Positions 1 through 8,723 are shown, counted from the stretch's first letter. The stretch is 64,000 nt of DNA from Shewanella olleyana (GCF_023283825.1 NZ_JAKILD010000011.1:91981-155980); one strand, 5' to 3'. The notes: generated by a model from the sequence alone, not told the origin. Made by a program: numbers and translations.

Positions 1-233
1 TGTTATCGGGAGTCAGTAAATCTGATGCAATCTGCATTGCGCCATATACCTATGCTAAAAACTATCAATCTACTTTCAATTTAACCTTGATGGATTTGCC
101 GTTCGAAAGCCAATTGATTTCAATTTACAGCATTTGGCCGACCCGTAATCAACAAGATCCGGCAACGAAGTGGTTACGTGAGTTAGTTGAAACTGCAATG
201 GAAAAGGTGTATCTGCTAGAAAGTGACCGTTAA
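1..233 (+). CDS. LysR-family regulator, C-terminal fragment
   Basis: The frame is open from the left edge to a TAA at 231-233 and encodes about 76 residues; the gene begins outside the window. The peptide ends with a pattern typical of the last part of a LysR substrate-binding domain: a hydrophobic strand, a Trp-Pro, a run of polar residues, then a Trp-Leu-Arg helix. No helix-turn-helix is visible because the N-terminus is missing, so the family call rests on the tail alone. Its stop overlaps the stop of the convergent pseudouridine synthase gene within a shared TTAA. Confidence 0.55.
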   Translation, partial: LSGVSKSDAICIAPYTYAKNYQSTFNLTLMDLPFESQLISIYSIWPTRNQQDPATKWLRELVETAMEKVYLLESDR

Positions 234-871
234 TTATCGCTATTAATAGCCGCGTCAAAATTGCTCAGAGAAATAACATCGCCTGCTTGCATGGCATCAA
301 TATGAATATCGCCAATTCTGACTCTAACTAACCGTAATGTGGCAAAACCTACTGCTGCTGTCATCTTTCTTATTTGACGATTTTTACCTTCGCATAAGGT
401 GATTGATACCCAACTGGTTGGCCCATGTCTTGGATCGCGAATTTTACGACCTCGGCAGGGAAGTTGTGGCTCTTGTGCCAATTTAAAGGCTTTACACGGC
501 AGGGTAAGATATTTTGTGCCATTGATGCCAATTTCAACCCCATTTTGTAACAGAGATACAGCCTCATCGTTAATATCGCCATCCACTTGCACGTAATACT
601 CTTTTTCGATGCCTTTGCTTCTTACTTTATGACTCATCATGCCATCTGTTGTCAGTAACAGTAAACCTTCGGAATCGTGATCTAAGCGACCAATCGCCAT
701 GGTTTTTTCAGGGAAGTTTGAGAGCTCTGCAAGTAAGTGCTTTTTCTTTCGTGTTTCAGGAACAAACTGGCTCAAAAATCCATAGGGTTTAAATATTTTA
801 AAGTGCTGATGCTCTTGAGAGTCATTGAGCGACTCTTGATTTAATTCCGTTAAACAGGTTGGTTTTGGCAT
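230..871 (-). CDS. rluE: 23S rRNA pseudouridine synthase, RluE-like (RsuA family)
   Basis: At 213 residues it matches the length of RluE, which converts a uridine to pseudouridine in 23S rRNA domain V. The catalytic motif is GRLDHDSEGLL near residue 60, where the Asp after Leu is the nucleophile. The family's second motif, GKNRQIRKM, lies near residue 165. There is no N-terminal S4 RNA-binding domain, which fits RluE better than RsuA, RluB or RluF. It is a single gene converging on the LysR gene with overlapping stops. Membership of the RsuA/RluE family is clear; the exact target is inferred from length and the missing S4 domain. Confidence 0.75.
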   Translation of the reverse strand: MPKPTCLTELNQESLNDSQEHQHFKIFKPYGFLSQFVPETRKKKHLLAELSNFPEKTMAIGRLDHDSEGLLLLTTDGMMSHKVRSKGIEKEYYVQVDGDINDEAVSLLQNGVEIGINGTKYLTLPCKAFKLAQEPQLPCRGRKIRDPRHGPTSWVSITLCEGKNRQIRKMTAAVGFATLRLVRVRIGDIHIDAMQAGDVISLSNFDAAINSDN

Positions 872-915
872 GAGTAGTGTTATTGCTCTTAATCTATAAA
901 CCTCAATGAGGCTAT

Positions 916-943
916 ATTATACGGTTCCTTATTATATGGTCCA
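916..943 (-). promoter_or_regulatory. Candidate sigma-70 promoter of the rluE-like gene
   Basis: Read on the minus strand there is TGGACC, a 16-base spacer and a perfect TATAAT, placed 45-70 bases before the ATG. The rest of the gene-free stretch 872-1197 is AT-rich; I see no ORF, RNA gene or repeat in it, only a purine-rich ribosome site just before 1198. Confidence 0.5.
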
Positions 944-1197
944 TTTGCAGGAGATGCACTGAACCCTCATGAAGTCAGTTTTAACCAATTTTTTAAGATG
1001 ATGACGCGAGCAGTAAAAACTTAACAGGTAGCTCAGACTGAGGTGATAACAGTTGTTTTTTAACACGATGAAGTTTATTTTAATCGCCAGATTTCTCGTT
1101 ACATAATTTAAAGGTATTTAACGAGATTCATCTGAGCCACTTTTTTACACCAACAGTGTACTGCTTAATACCGTTTATTAAACAATGAGATGATGCA

Positions 1198-1908
1198 ATG
1201 AAATTAGACGCAATACTTTGGGATTATGATGGAACTCTAGTCAATTCTGTACCGAAAAATATTGATATCACCAAAGCAATACTGTCTATCGTTGCACCGC
1301 ATTTAACTGGCGAAAACTTGCCTAAGTACTTACTAAGCGAAGCTAATTACCATGAAGCTAATCATGGTGCTAAAAATTGGCAGCAACTCTATGTTGATTT
1401 CTATGGGTTAACTGAAAATGAAATGCTTCAAGCTGGAAGCATGTGGGCTGAGTTTCAAGAAAAGAATGAAACAGAAGTCATGCTATTTGACGGGATTAAG
1501 GGGGTTGTTGAACAGTTTTCTCATTTTGATCACGGGATCTGTTCGCAAAATTCGCAAAATAATATTCGCCGTGTACTCAATAACAATGAAATTGGTGCAC
1601 CTTTTAAAGCGATTATTGGCTATGACGATGTACCTAACGGTAATCAAAAACCACATCCATTCGGCGGCCTAAAATGTGTTGAATCAATACTGGGTCACGC
1701 AAATAGTAACTTACTGATGTACATCGGGGATCATGAAGCGGATGCACAATTTGCCCGTAATTTGCAATTAGAATTAGGCAGCGATGCCAAGGTCATTTCT
1801 GTTGCAGCAGCTTATAGCCAATCAGAGCCAGAAAGCTGGGATGTTAAACCTGATCATATTGCCAATACGGTAGAAGATTTAGCGGCTATTATTGGGCATT
1901 ACGCGTAA
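1198..1908 (+). CDS. HAD-superfamily hydrolase (phosphoglycolate phosphatase-like)
   Basis: This is a 236-residue haloacid dehalogenase-type phosphatase. Motif I, WDYDGTLVNS, is at residues 8-17, with the nucleophile and general-acid aspartates at 10 and 12. A helical cap fills roughly residues 20-100. Motif III lysine is near residue 157, and motif IV is IGDHEADAQFA near residue 178. The architecture resembles Gph/PGP-type phosphatases, but the substrate cannot be read from sequence. It is a single gene with a GAGATG ribosome site and a strong terminator directly downstream. Confidence 0.8.
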   Translation: MKLDAILWDYDGTLVNSVPKNIDITKAILSIVAPHLTGENLPKYLLSEANYHEANHGAKNWQQLYVDFYGLTENEMLQAGSMWAEFQEKNETEVMLFDGIKGVVEQFSHFDHGICSQNSQNNIRRVLNNNEIGAPFKAIIGYDDVPNGNQKPHPFGGLKCVESILGHANSNLLMYIGDHEADAQFARNLQLELGSDAKVISVAAAYSQSEPESWDVKPDHIANTVEDLAAIIGHYA

Positions 1909-1934
1909 AAATTTTAGTCCCGACTTTGAACAAT

Positions 1935-1962
1935 AAAAAGCCTGCAACTGCAGGCTTTTTTA
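1935..1962. terminator. Bidirectional Rho-independent terminator
   Basis: A 12-bp perfect stem built on AAAAAGCCTGCA lies between the convergent HAD and queF genes. It has a T run on the plus side and the matching A run serving as T run on the minus side, so it should stop both. Confidence 0.9.
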
Positions 1963-1976
1963 TTGTTAGAACCCCA

Positions 1977-2831
1977 TTACTGTCTTGCTAAACGATGGGT
2001 TTCAGGTGGTTGTTCAAAATCACTTCTGAAAGGATTTATATCTAAACCTCCACGTCGAGTATAACGGGCATAAACTGTGAGTTTAGTGCAGTTACAGTAG
2101 CGCTTTAAGTCAGTAAATATACGTTCAACACACTGCTCATGGAATTCGTTATGCTGGCGGAAAGAAATCAAGTAGCGAAGCAGCTTCTCATGATTAATTT
2201 TTGGCCCTTGATAACGGATCATGACACTACCCCAATCTGGCTGAGAGGTAATAAGGCAGTTTGATTTCAATAAGTTAGATGTGAGTGTTTCGACAACGTT
2301 TTTATCTTCGGTACTGTCTTGTAGATAGTCAGGATTAAACTCGTAGTCATCCACCTCAATATCAAGTTCGTCGATACAATTACCTGGTAATTCGACAATG
2401 CGTTGAGTATTAAAATGTTTAGGTTCAATCACTTTAACTGTCACTTCGCCATTAGCACATTGGCTTAAGTCAGTGACTAATGTTTGCTGTACCTGCTCAA
2501 CCGATTCAAAACGTGTTTGGTTAAAGCTGTTGAGATACAGTTTAAACGATTTAGATTCGATTAAATTATCACTTTCGATAGCGAGGTAAACTTCAATAAT
2601 GGCAACCATTGGTTTGCCTTTGGCATTTAGCCAAGACAATTCATAACCTGTCCAGATATCTGCGCCCTGAAAAGGGAGCGAATCAGTTAATGCTATGGCA
2701 TCACGATTGAGTTTACGAGGAACCCCTTGTAGCAGTGAAGCGTCATATTCTGCTTGATATTGCGTCGTTTGACCTAAAGTCAGTCCTTTAAGTGCATCTG
2801 CATCACTATAGGGATCGTGATTGTGTGTCAT
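1977..2831 (-). CDS. queF: NADPH-dependent 7-cyano-7-deazaguanine reductase QueF
   Basis: It reduces the nitrile of preQ0 to the aminomethyl group of preQ1 in queuosine synthesis, in the cytoplasm. At 284 residues it is the long type II form (E. coli 282). The QueF substrate/cofactor motif [13 protein letters not shown] is at residues 92-104. The catalytic pair lies in [11 protein letters not shown], Cys192 (thioimide) and Asp199, two positions on from E. coli Cys190/Asp197. It is divergent from syd with a 59-base intergenic region. Confidence 0.95.
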   Translation of the reverse strand: MTHNHDPYSDADALKGLTLGQTTQYQAEYDASLLQGVPRKLNRDAIALTDSLPFQGADIWTGYELSWLNAKGKPMVAIIEVYLAIESDNLIESKSFKLYLNSFNQTRFESVEQVQQTLVTDLSQCANGEVTVKVIEPKHFNTQRIVELPGNCIDELDIEVDDYEFNPDYLQDSTEDKNVVETLTSNLLKSNCLITSQPDWGSVMIRYQGPKINHEKLLRYLISFRQHNEFHEQCVERIFTDLKRYCNCTKLTVYARYTRRGGLDINPFRSDFEQPPETHRLARQ

Positions 2832-2890
2832 CTAGTCTGTTTCCGTGTCAAAATAGACTTATATTATAACCCAAAATTGGAGCATCTTAA

Positions 2891-3544
2891 GTGTCTTGTT
2901 CAACTTCATTGGATCATTTTTCTAGCCGTTATATTCAAGCTTATCAGGATGTATTAGGCGAGTTCCCCCGTTATTTCCCACTTGGGCAAGGATCCGCCTG
3001 TATTGAAGGTAAGTATGATCTTGAATCAGATGATGCAGTTTTTTGGAAAGCGATTAAACGTAAAAATAGCTCAGATTTCAGTAATGTAGAACATGCTTTA
3101 GAGCTTAAGTTGCACCAAGATATCAATGCGTTTTATGGCGAATATTTTTCTGCGCCTTTGTATTTCGATTCAACTTGGGGCGAAGGTGAGCTACTGCAAG
3201 TTTGGAATCAGCAAGACTTTGAATCTTTGCAACAAAATGTGATTGGTCATTTGATGATGAAGAAAAAGCTCAAACAAGCACCCACTTGGTTTGTTGGCGT
3301 ATTAGGTGATGGCGATCAAATGATTACTGTTGATAATGAAGATGGCAGTGTGTGGATTGAAATTCCTGGTGATAAGCCTAAAGATAAACTCGCTGACAGT
3401 TTAGCTGAATTTATTGATGGATTAACCCCGCGCGTGATGCCACCTGTTGAACCTATTGTTGAAGATAACTATGTCGCGCACCCAGGCATTTGGCAACGTA
3501 TGAAAATGATGTGGGCTGATTTGATTAAAGGTAAGAAGCCTTAA
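2891..3544 (+). CDS. syd: Syd, SecY-interacting protein
   Basis: Syd is a soluble inner-membrane-associated protein that binds SecY and is thought to proofread Sec translocon assembly. The family is recognisable along the first 180 residues, including the acidic stretch around PLYFDSTWGEGELLQVWNQ and the conserved FVGVLGDGDQMITVDNEDG. Here it is 217 residues against about 181 in E. coli; the extra 30 or so form a C-terminal tail with a Trp-rich basic end. It is a single gene with a strong terminator 30 bases downstream. Confidence 0.9.
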   Translation: MSCSTSLDHFSSRYIQAYQDVLGEFPRYFPLGQGSACIEGKYDLESDDAVFWKAIKRKNSSDFSNVEHALELKLHQDINAFYGEYFSAPLYFDSTWGEGELLQVWNQQDFESLQQNVIGHLMMKKKLKQAPTWFVGVLGDGDQMITVDNEDGSVWIEIPGDKPKDKLADSLAEFIDGLTPRVMPPVEPIVEDNYVAHPGIWQRMKMMWADLIKGKKP

Positions 3545-3572
3545 TCTAATCAGTTGATGAATGATTAATTAT

Positions 3573-3605
3573 AATAAAGCCAGACAAATGTCTGGCTTTA
3601 TTATT
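3573..3605. terminator. Bidirectional Rho-independent terminator
   Basis: A 14-bp perfect stem, AATAAAGCCAGACA and its complement, has a 2-base loop and is AT-flanked. It separates the convergent syd and DUF2310 genes. Confidence 0.85.
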
Positions 3606-3621
3606 TGGATTTCATAACAAC

Positions 3622-4395
3622 TTACTGATGATCCCAAGAGATGTTAGATACTATGCGGCAAGGCTCACATCTGAAATGGAACATATCGAGTAATGGTTCA
3701 TCTAAACGCCATTCTTTAGAACCACACCGAGGGCAGGCGCGCTCTTTTTCACTGGCTAAGCTTTCGCCGCCTACTCGGTATAGATAATAGTAAGTCGGGA
3801 TCTTAGTGATGAACTCAACTCTACCGCGTATATCCCAACCTCGTCTGAATAAGTCACTTTTATGGCTGGTGATCTCTTCTAAAGCGGCAAACTCGGCTTT
3901 TGTGGCTGCAGCCATTTGTAATTCATCACAAGCTTGCCATTCTGTTTGCCAGCGGATAACCCGTTTATGATCGCCATTAAAGCTGGCTGGGATCTGATAA
4001 AGCGGAATAGGCAACAAGTTATCGCCACTTCTTATAGGCGAGCACATATGAACGTAGCTAGTATAAAGCACCTGCCAGCTAGGTGTTTCTGAATTACTGA
4101 CTTCAGAGTTGATATCTTGGCCAATAAACTTTTCACGAGGGGCAAGTAACTTAGCTTCGGTGAGCTGGTTCAACGCTTGTTTCGTCCAAGGACTATTATG
4201 ACGAGTCGATAGACTGGTTTTTTCTGGCATTAATAACCGAACTTTAAACTCACCTTCATTAAATGCGACGGCGAACTCTCTTCCCAATACTTGGCCGTTT
4301 GCTCGCAAAGATTCGAGATAATGGTTAATGGCTTTTTCGGCTGCGGTGATTGTGGTATCCGCAAAACATTCAAATCTTAGCTCTGTGACAAACAT
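3622..4395 (-). CDS. Zn-ribbon protein, DUF2310 family
   Basis: This is a conserved protein of unknown function, annotated in databases as a zinc-ribbon, possibly nucleic-acid-binding, protein. The C-terminal ribbon is visible as CPRCGSKEW followed about 24 residues later by CEPC. I chose the ATG at 4395 (257 residues, beginning MFVTELRFEC) because it carries a GGA 5 bases upstream and starts like the family. An in-frame ATG at 4425 would add ten polar residues but has no ribosome site. It stands alone between a terminator and the next minus-strand gene. Confidence 0.75.
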   Translation of the reverse strand: MFVTELRFECFADTTITAAEKAINHYLESLRANGQVLGREFAVAFNEGEFKVRLLMPEKTSLSTRHNSPWTKQALNQLTEAKLLAPREKFIGQDINSEVSNSETPSWQVLYTSYVHMCSPIRSGDNLLPIPLYQIPASFNGDHKRVIRWQTEWQACDELQMAAATKAEFAALEEITSHKSDLFRRGWDIRGRVEFITKIPTYYYLYRVGGESLASEKERACPRCGSKEWRLDEPLLDMFHFRCEPCRIVSNISWDHQ

Positions 4396-4524
4396 GGGGT
4401 TCCGTTTAACTTTTGGGTGGTTCATGAGATGAATTAGCGTGGCTTACTTTATTGCAAGCGATTAACTTCTTACATCTAGTTTTTAACTGATTGCTATTTA
4501 TTCGCTTATTACACTTAAACAATG

Positions 4525-4857
4525 CTATTGGTTTTCTAACTGGCTAATTCGTTGCTTTAGTAAATCAATCTTAGCCTCAAATTCGTTTTTCATTTGTTGC
4601 ATCTGAGCAAGCAACTTTTGTTCGATGAGCTGTGATTCTGAATTGGCTGAGGGTTTGGTTGATTCAAGTGCGTTGCCTAAATCTGGCAAGGTCTGCCATT
4701 GATCCTTTGGAATAGCTTTAAATTGTTGTAACCCTTGGATAAGCAAAGGCATGGGCACTTTGCCACCGAGCTTACCTTTAACTAATGCCATCGTCGGTGT
4801 ACGGCCATTCAATGCAATGGTTTTCGCTGCCGCGAGGACTTGTTCGATTGGACTCAT
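4525..4857 (-). CDS. Small putative HTH / coiled-coil protein, unknown function
   Basis: The protein has 110 residues. Positions 1-55 read like a small winged or helix-turn-helix unit of the KfrA N-terminal type: an alanine-rich helix, GRTPTMALVKGKLGG, then a hydrophobic helix. After a polar linker, residues 78-108 form a heptad-patterned coiled coil ending in an Asn-Gln tail. That suggests a dimeric DNA- or protein-binding factor, but no function is established. It is followed on the same strand by the DUF2310 gene 130 bases away. Confidence 0.55.
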   Translation of the reverse strand: MSPIEQVLAAAKTIALNGRTPTMALVKGKLGGKVPMPLLIQGLQQFKAIPKDQWQTLPDLGNALESTKPSANSESQLIEQKLLAQMQQMKNEFEAKIDLLKQRISQLENQ

Positions 4858-5051
4858 AATTGGTGAAAACCCTCAATATGGATTAGTGAAAATACTTACT
4901 TATTAATAATCATTAAATAATATTCAATAAAATCAGAAGTATAAACTTTGGCATGTTTTTAGCTTAATGATAATAGACAACATTATAACGTATCTCAAAA
5001 GCAGTTTGAGTAGAAATTACGTGAGAATCATTTTAATAATAAGGAAGTATC

Positions 5052-5438
5052 ATGAAAGCAAAATTGGGTTTAGCATTTTTAATGGCTGCAAGTAGCCTTA
5101 CATTAAGTGGTTGTGTATTTCATGTTGGTGGCAGCGAAGGTAACCATAGTGATTCTTATTGGGAAACACAGCAACAAACTAACAGAGCCAATTTATCCAA
5201 ACTCACTATGGGTATGGCGAGAGATCAAGTCACTATACTAATGGGAACTGCAGATTTTAGTGAGGCATACGTTACTCAGGCAGGCGCCGAAAGCCCGAAA
5301 AAAGAAGTAAACGTACTGTTTTATCGTACTCAATGGAGTAAAGGTGACGGTAAAACCACGAAAGATGAGTGTACGCCAGTTGTCATTAGTGACAATAAGC
5401 TAGTGGGTTGGGGTGACACTGCGTATCAAAAGATTTAA
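5052..5438 (+). CDS. Outer-membrane lipoprotein, DUF3192 family
   Basis: The 128-residue precursor has a lipobox LSGC, with the lipidated Cys at residue 21, after a short Lys-starting signal peptide. The middle, NLSKLTMGMARDQVTILMGTADF, follows the SmpA/OmlA (BamE-like) pattern in which a helix pair packs on a small sheet, and is diagnostic of DUF3192. Its role is unknown. The ribosome site AAGGAAG lies 6 bases before the ATG. The 194-base region upstream is AT-rich and probably holds its promoter. Confidence 0.8.
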   Translation: MKAKLGLAFLMAASSLTLSGCVFHVGGSEGNHSDSYWETQQQTNRANLSKLTMGMARDQVTILMGTADFSEAYVTQAGAESPKKEVNVLFYRTQWSKGDGKTTKDECTPVVISDNKLVGWGDTAYQKI

Positions 5439-5518
5439 AAAGCGATTAAGCACTGTCACTTTTTAATCTGTTAAAGAGTGGCCTTAGATTTTGGTCATTG
5501 CCGTATTAAAAGCTTTAG

Positions 5519-5749
5519 CTATTGCCTTAATAAAACGTCCAGTTGGTCTACCAGTTCTGACCACTGGGCGTCATCTTTTAAACTCTCTTCTAAAAATGCT
5601 CTTTGGGCATTATTCCAAAAGTCAGCCTCAGTTAAATTCGTATTTGCATTGATGGTATGTTGCGATAGAAAAACGCTTATTCCAGCATCTGATGAATCCA
5701 ATCCTAGCTGTTCAAACAAGTGAACAAGTGTTGCCGAAGTTGTATCCAT
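5519..5749 (-). CDS. DUF2789 family protein
   Basis: This small conserved protein of unknown function (76 residues from the ATG at 5749) shows the family hallmarks: MDTTSATLVHLFEQLGLDSS at the start, an ADFWNNAQRAFLEE segment in the middle and a QLDVLLR end. ATG 5749 is preferred because GGGGA lies 6 bases upstream; an upstream TTG adds only four residues. It is divergent from the acetyltransferase gene. Confidence 0.75.
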   Translation of the reverse strand: MDTTSATLVHLFEQLGLDSSDAGISVFLSQHTINANTNLTEADFWNNAQRAFLEESLKDDAQWSELVDQLDVLLRQ

Positions 5750-5879
5750 TTTCATCCCCAATTTATCGTGTACTTGGCTATTGAAATATCTTTAAGCCTA
5801 GGTGACAGCATTAAAATTGCAATATGTTTTAAACTTGTTAAGTTGTAACTATTAACTTGGTTTAGTAAAGAGTGTAAAC

Positions 5880-6509
5880 ATGGAACAAAACACGTTAGCA
5901 GAACACAGAGCTGTTTATTTAACGGCAGAAGACTTACGCGTAGCTGCATCAATTATTTATAACGCTTACCATGATGATCCTTTCTTTATTGAAGCTCTTG
6001 CTACTACTAACCAAGCTAGTTACGAGCAAAAACTACGTGCCTCTATTCGCGAGGAATTAACGGAGCTTTGGCAACAAGAACAACCTTTAATTGGCTGGTT
6101 CGATGGTGAAAGGCTCATTGGAGTCGCCTGTGTCATAACTCATCAAGTGCCATTAGGTGAGAGCCGTTATTGGCATTGGCGTTTGAAAATGGTGTTAGGT
6201 ACCGGTTGGAACTCGACCCAAGCACTCATGAAAAAAGAGCACATTATCTTAGAAAGCTTGCCGAGTAAGCAGTATGGTATTTTGCAATTTATTGCTTTAT
6301 CGCCAATTGAGCAAAGTAAAGGTAATGGCGCTAAGCTGATCCAGGCAGTGTTAAGTTGGTGTGATGAGCAGCCAGAACTTGATGGTATCGGTGTTTTCGT
6401 GAATAACCCTAAGCATGCAGAATTATTTGCTCGTGAAGGCTTTAATCATTTGTCTGAATTAACAATTGGCAGTGTCGATGGTGAAATTCTCATTTATCCA
6501 AGTAAATAA
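5880..6509 (+). CDS. GNAT-family N-acetyltransferase
   Basis: The 209-residue protein has a GNAT fold. The acetyl-CoA pyrophosphate-binding motif appears as QSKGNGAKL near residue 153, following the beta-4 strand LQFIALSP, and the C-terminal strand-helix (GVFVNNPKHAELFAREGF) is typical of the family. The substrate is unknown. It is a single gene with a weak ribosome site. Confidence 0.8.
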   Translation: MEQNTLAEHRAVYLTAEDLRVAASIIYNAYHDDPFFIEALATTNQASYEQKLRASIREELTELWQQEQPLIGWFDGERLIGVACVITHQVPLGESRYWHWRLKMVLGTGWNSTQALMKKEHIILESLPSKQYGILQFIALSPIEQSKGNGAKLIQAVLSWCDEQPELDGIGVFVNNPKHAELFAREGFNHLSELTIGSVDGEILIYPSK

Positions 6510-6596
6510 AACTGTCATTGTTGTGAACAATATTTTGTCTACAGTTCTGTTTAGCATCTTTCTCAAAAACAATAATATATAAGTGGAGACGATAAG

Positions 6597-6920
6597 ATGA
6601 GCGAAAAAAAATACCAAGACTTTAAATCGTTTTACCCTTTCTATTTATCACAACATCAAGATGCCACTTGTAGAAGGCTGCATTATGTTGGAAGTGGATT
6701 AATCATAATATTGATTGTTCTAACGCTCATTAATCAGCAGTGGTGGCAATTGTGGCTTTTACCCGTGATTGGCTATGGTTTTGCGTGGGTTGGCCATTTT
6801 GTGTTTGAGAAAAACCGACCTGCAACGTTCGAGTACCCGTTTTATAGTCTATTAGCTGATTGGGTGATGTTTGCACAAATGTTAAAAAAACAGTTTAAGT
6901 TGGGAAATTATTCAAGCTAA
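6597..6920 (+). CDS. Mpo1-like (DUF962) membrane protein
   Basis: The 107-residue integral membrane protein has two hydrophobic segments (residues about 31-47 and 51-64) and the family signature CRRLHYVG followed by GHFVFEKNRPATF. In yeast Mpo1 the equivalent histidines bind iron for 2-hydroxy fatty acid oxidation; bacterial members are uncharacterised, so the function here is by analogy only. Ribosome site GGAG. It is the last protein gene before the CsrB-type RNA region. Confidence 0.8.
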   Translation: MSEKKYQDFKSFYPFYLSQHQDATCRRLHYVGSGLIIILIVLTLINQQWWQLWLLPVIGYGFAWVGHFVFEKNRPATFEYPFYSLLADWVMFAQMLKKQFKLGNYSS

Positions 6921-6934
6921 CTGTTACTTCCGTT

Positions 6935-6952
6935 TGTGAGACTTATCTCACA
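6935..6952. promoter_or_regulatory. UvrY/GacA box upstream of first CsrB-type RNA
   Basis: The 18-bp palindrome TGTGAGACTTATCTCACA resembles the known UvrY/GacA upstream activating sequence of csrB/rsm RNA genes. It sits about 195 bases before the proposed RNA start, close to the 150-190 base distance known for such boxes. Confidence 0.75.
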
Positions 6953-7146
6953 TTGATGTAGGTATTCGTTTAGCCCAAATACTCAATATCTTACCTTTTT
7001 ATTAATTTATGGATATAAAACAAGTGCTTGAGTTTCTGGTCTGAATTTCAGGTTTGTGAAGTTTTTGTTTCTGCTAGTTTTTTACCTATCTCTATTTCAT
7101 CCATTTATTACAATGAACTCATTAAGCAATCAATGTATTAACTTAG

Positions 7147-7605
7147 TGAGTTACAGGAAGTAGCCGCAAGAACAGTTAATTAACTATTTGGTTTAAGTGA
7201 ATATTGCTGCTTAAGTGAATTTAGTTATTTATCGAGTAAATACTGGGTGAGTAACAACCAATTCAGGATGAAGTTAGGACACGCTCAAGGAATGGGCATA
7301 AGCTCAGTTAATGATTAACTGAAACAAGGATGACCCTCATCAGGAAGATGAAGGATTACAGGAAGCAAATACCAGGATGGTATATCTAGGAGCAAGACTT
7401 TCAGTCAAATGGATAGACTGATTCAAAGGAATGAAAACTCATGTAATGTTCTATTTAGGGCAATACAAGGAAATTGAGTTGAAATGGATAAATGGAGCAG
7501 GAAGCACATATAGTCGCATGGATGGAGCAGGGAGCACAATTTAGCAGGATAGCTAACAAAGAGTAAAATGAGCCTGACCTTATTTATAAGGTCGGGCTTT
7601 TTTAT
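7147..7605 (+). ncRNA. csrB: CsrB-type CsrA-sequestering RNA (copy 1)
   Basis: This is a non-coding stretch of about 460 bases with no plausible ORF and around 20 GGA motifs, many as CAGGA/AAGGA. Several are framed by short complementary arms that would put GGA in a hairpin loop, for example TACCAGGATGGTA at about 7371 and CATCAGGAAGATG at about 7339. It ends in a strong Rho-independent terminator. CsrB RNAs bind and titrate the translational regulator CsrA through such motifs. The 5' end is approximate, placed just before the first CAGGAAG (7155), after an AT-rich promoter-like stretch around 7108-7140. The 3' block around 7515-7537 is nearly identical to that of copy 2. Confidence 0.8.
7571..7603 (+). 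terminator. Rho-independent terminator of CsrB-type RNA 1
   Basis: A 12-bp stem (AGCCTGACCTTA with one G-U pair) has a TTTA loop and a run of T after the stem. Confidence 0.9.
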
Positions 7606-7700
7606 GTTCAGTTCAAATCAATATTTATGCACTTTCACCTAACAAATGTTAAATATGTGAATCGGTCAAAAGTCTTACCTTCTATCTTTTCCATACTCTT

Positions 7701-7718
7701 TGTGAGATATATCTCACA
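7701..7718. promoter_or_regulatory. UvrY/GacA box upstream of second CsrB-type RNA
   Basis: The perfect palindrome TGTGAGATATATCTCACA has the same design as the box at 6935. A further half-site TGTGAGA follows at 7724. It lies about 170 bases before the proposed start of the second RNA. Confidence 0.8.
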
Positions 7719-7886
7719 AGAGTTGTGAGATTAAACGCTTTAACCATAACGATATGGAAGTGTTTTTATTTAAGTTGCTGTATTTTATGTTTTTATTTTC
7801 CATGGTGTGAAGGTTGTTTGTTGGTGCGATGTTAACTGTGTGTTTTGTGCATATTTATTTGCTCACATATCGATTAGAATTAATCA

Positions 7887-8498
7887 CAAGGAATCAAATA
7901 AGCACAGGAAGTGTTTAGCAGTTTGAATATAGACTGCAGCTGAATAGGATTTTCGCAGGTGGTTGTAACATAAGATTGTTACAACAAAACGTTACAATAG
8001 ATTGTTGTGATGACTTGCTCAGGATGAACCTTAGTTATTGTTGTTGTTGCTCATCAGGATGATGACTAAAGCACATTAATTAAGCGGACGATAAAGCGTC
8101 GTTAAGGAAAACGACAGTGTTCATGGATGACACTGACATCGAAGATGATGAAAGACTTTATGGTTAAATGGATTTTTATAATTTGGACATCAATAGAATG
8201 GATTTGAGCTGTTACGGAAAACAGTGATTGCAATGGATGCAGTAAATTGAATCAAGGATGTCATGGAAGAAAACCACGGACGAATTAAAGGACACGCTTA
8301 AGGATTTGAGCAGGCTCGGTCAAAGGATAATCGAGTAAGAAGGACAGTACTTAAATGTACATGGAACATCAAGGATCGAATACGGATAGCGCACGGAGCA
8401 AGTTAGACGCATGGATGGTGCAGGGAGCACAGATATAGCTGGATGGCTTAACAAAAGTACAAGAGGCCGCGACAATTTATTGCCGCGGTCTTTCTTTT
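7887..8498 (+). ncRNA. CsrB-type CsrA-sequestering RNA (copy 2)
   Basis: This non-coding stretch of about 610 bases carries around 27 GGA motifs and no ORF. Loop-type examples include GTGTTCATGGATGACAC at about 8117 and TGCAATGGATGCA at about 8229. A TAGAAT at 7875-7880 is a reasonable -10, giving a start near 7887. The 3' block at 8408-8431 (GCATGGATGG, then GCAGGGAGCACA) repeats that of copy 1, so the two probably arose by duplication and then diverged. It is longer than E. coli CsrB (about 370 bases). It is expected to act redundantly with copy 1 as a CsrA sponge. Confidence 0.8.
8465..8496 (+). terminator. Rho-independent terminator of CsrB-type RNA 2
   Basis: A GC-rich stem, CCGCGACAA pairing with TTGCCGCGG (one mismatch), is followed by TCTTTCTTTT. 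Confidence 0.85.
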
Positions 8499-8585
8499 GG
8501 GCTAAATATAATAACCCTAAGTGAAGTATATTTTGACTTGTGTGTTTTCCAACAACCGCGCAATAAAATCACTTAGCCAATAAAA

Positions 8586-8621
8586 AACGCCATTAAGAGA
8601 GCAATTCTCCTAATAGCGTTT
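8586..8621 (-). terminator. Terminator for the minus-strand DUF3549-DUF3301 pair
   Basis: An imperfect stem closes with AAACGC/GCGTTT and has an A-rich left flank, which is a T run when read on the minus strand. It lies about 100 bases past the DUF3301 stop. Confidence 0.65.
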
Positions 8622-8723
8622 AATTTAAAGCGTTAAAAATCAGTATTTGCTGCCACTATATTTTGAGTAAATACGAGTGACATTAACTCTACAATGACTC
8701 GCTGATTAGGCAGTTGTTGAGGC

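Noticed and set aside
7147..8498. Regular GGA spacing looked at first like a repeat array or CRISPR.
   Set aside because: No fixed-length repeats with unique spacers; motifs are short, irregular and in hairpins, with terminators, as in CsrB RNAs.
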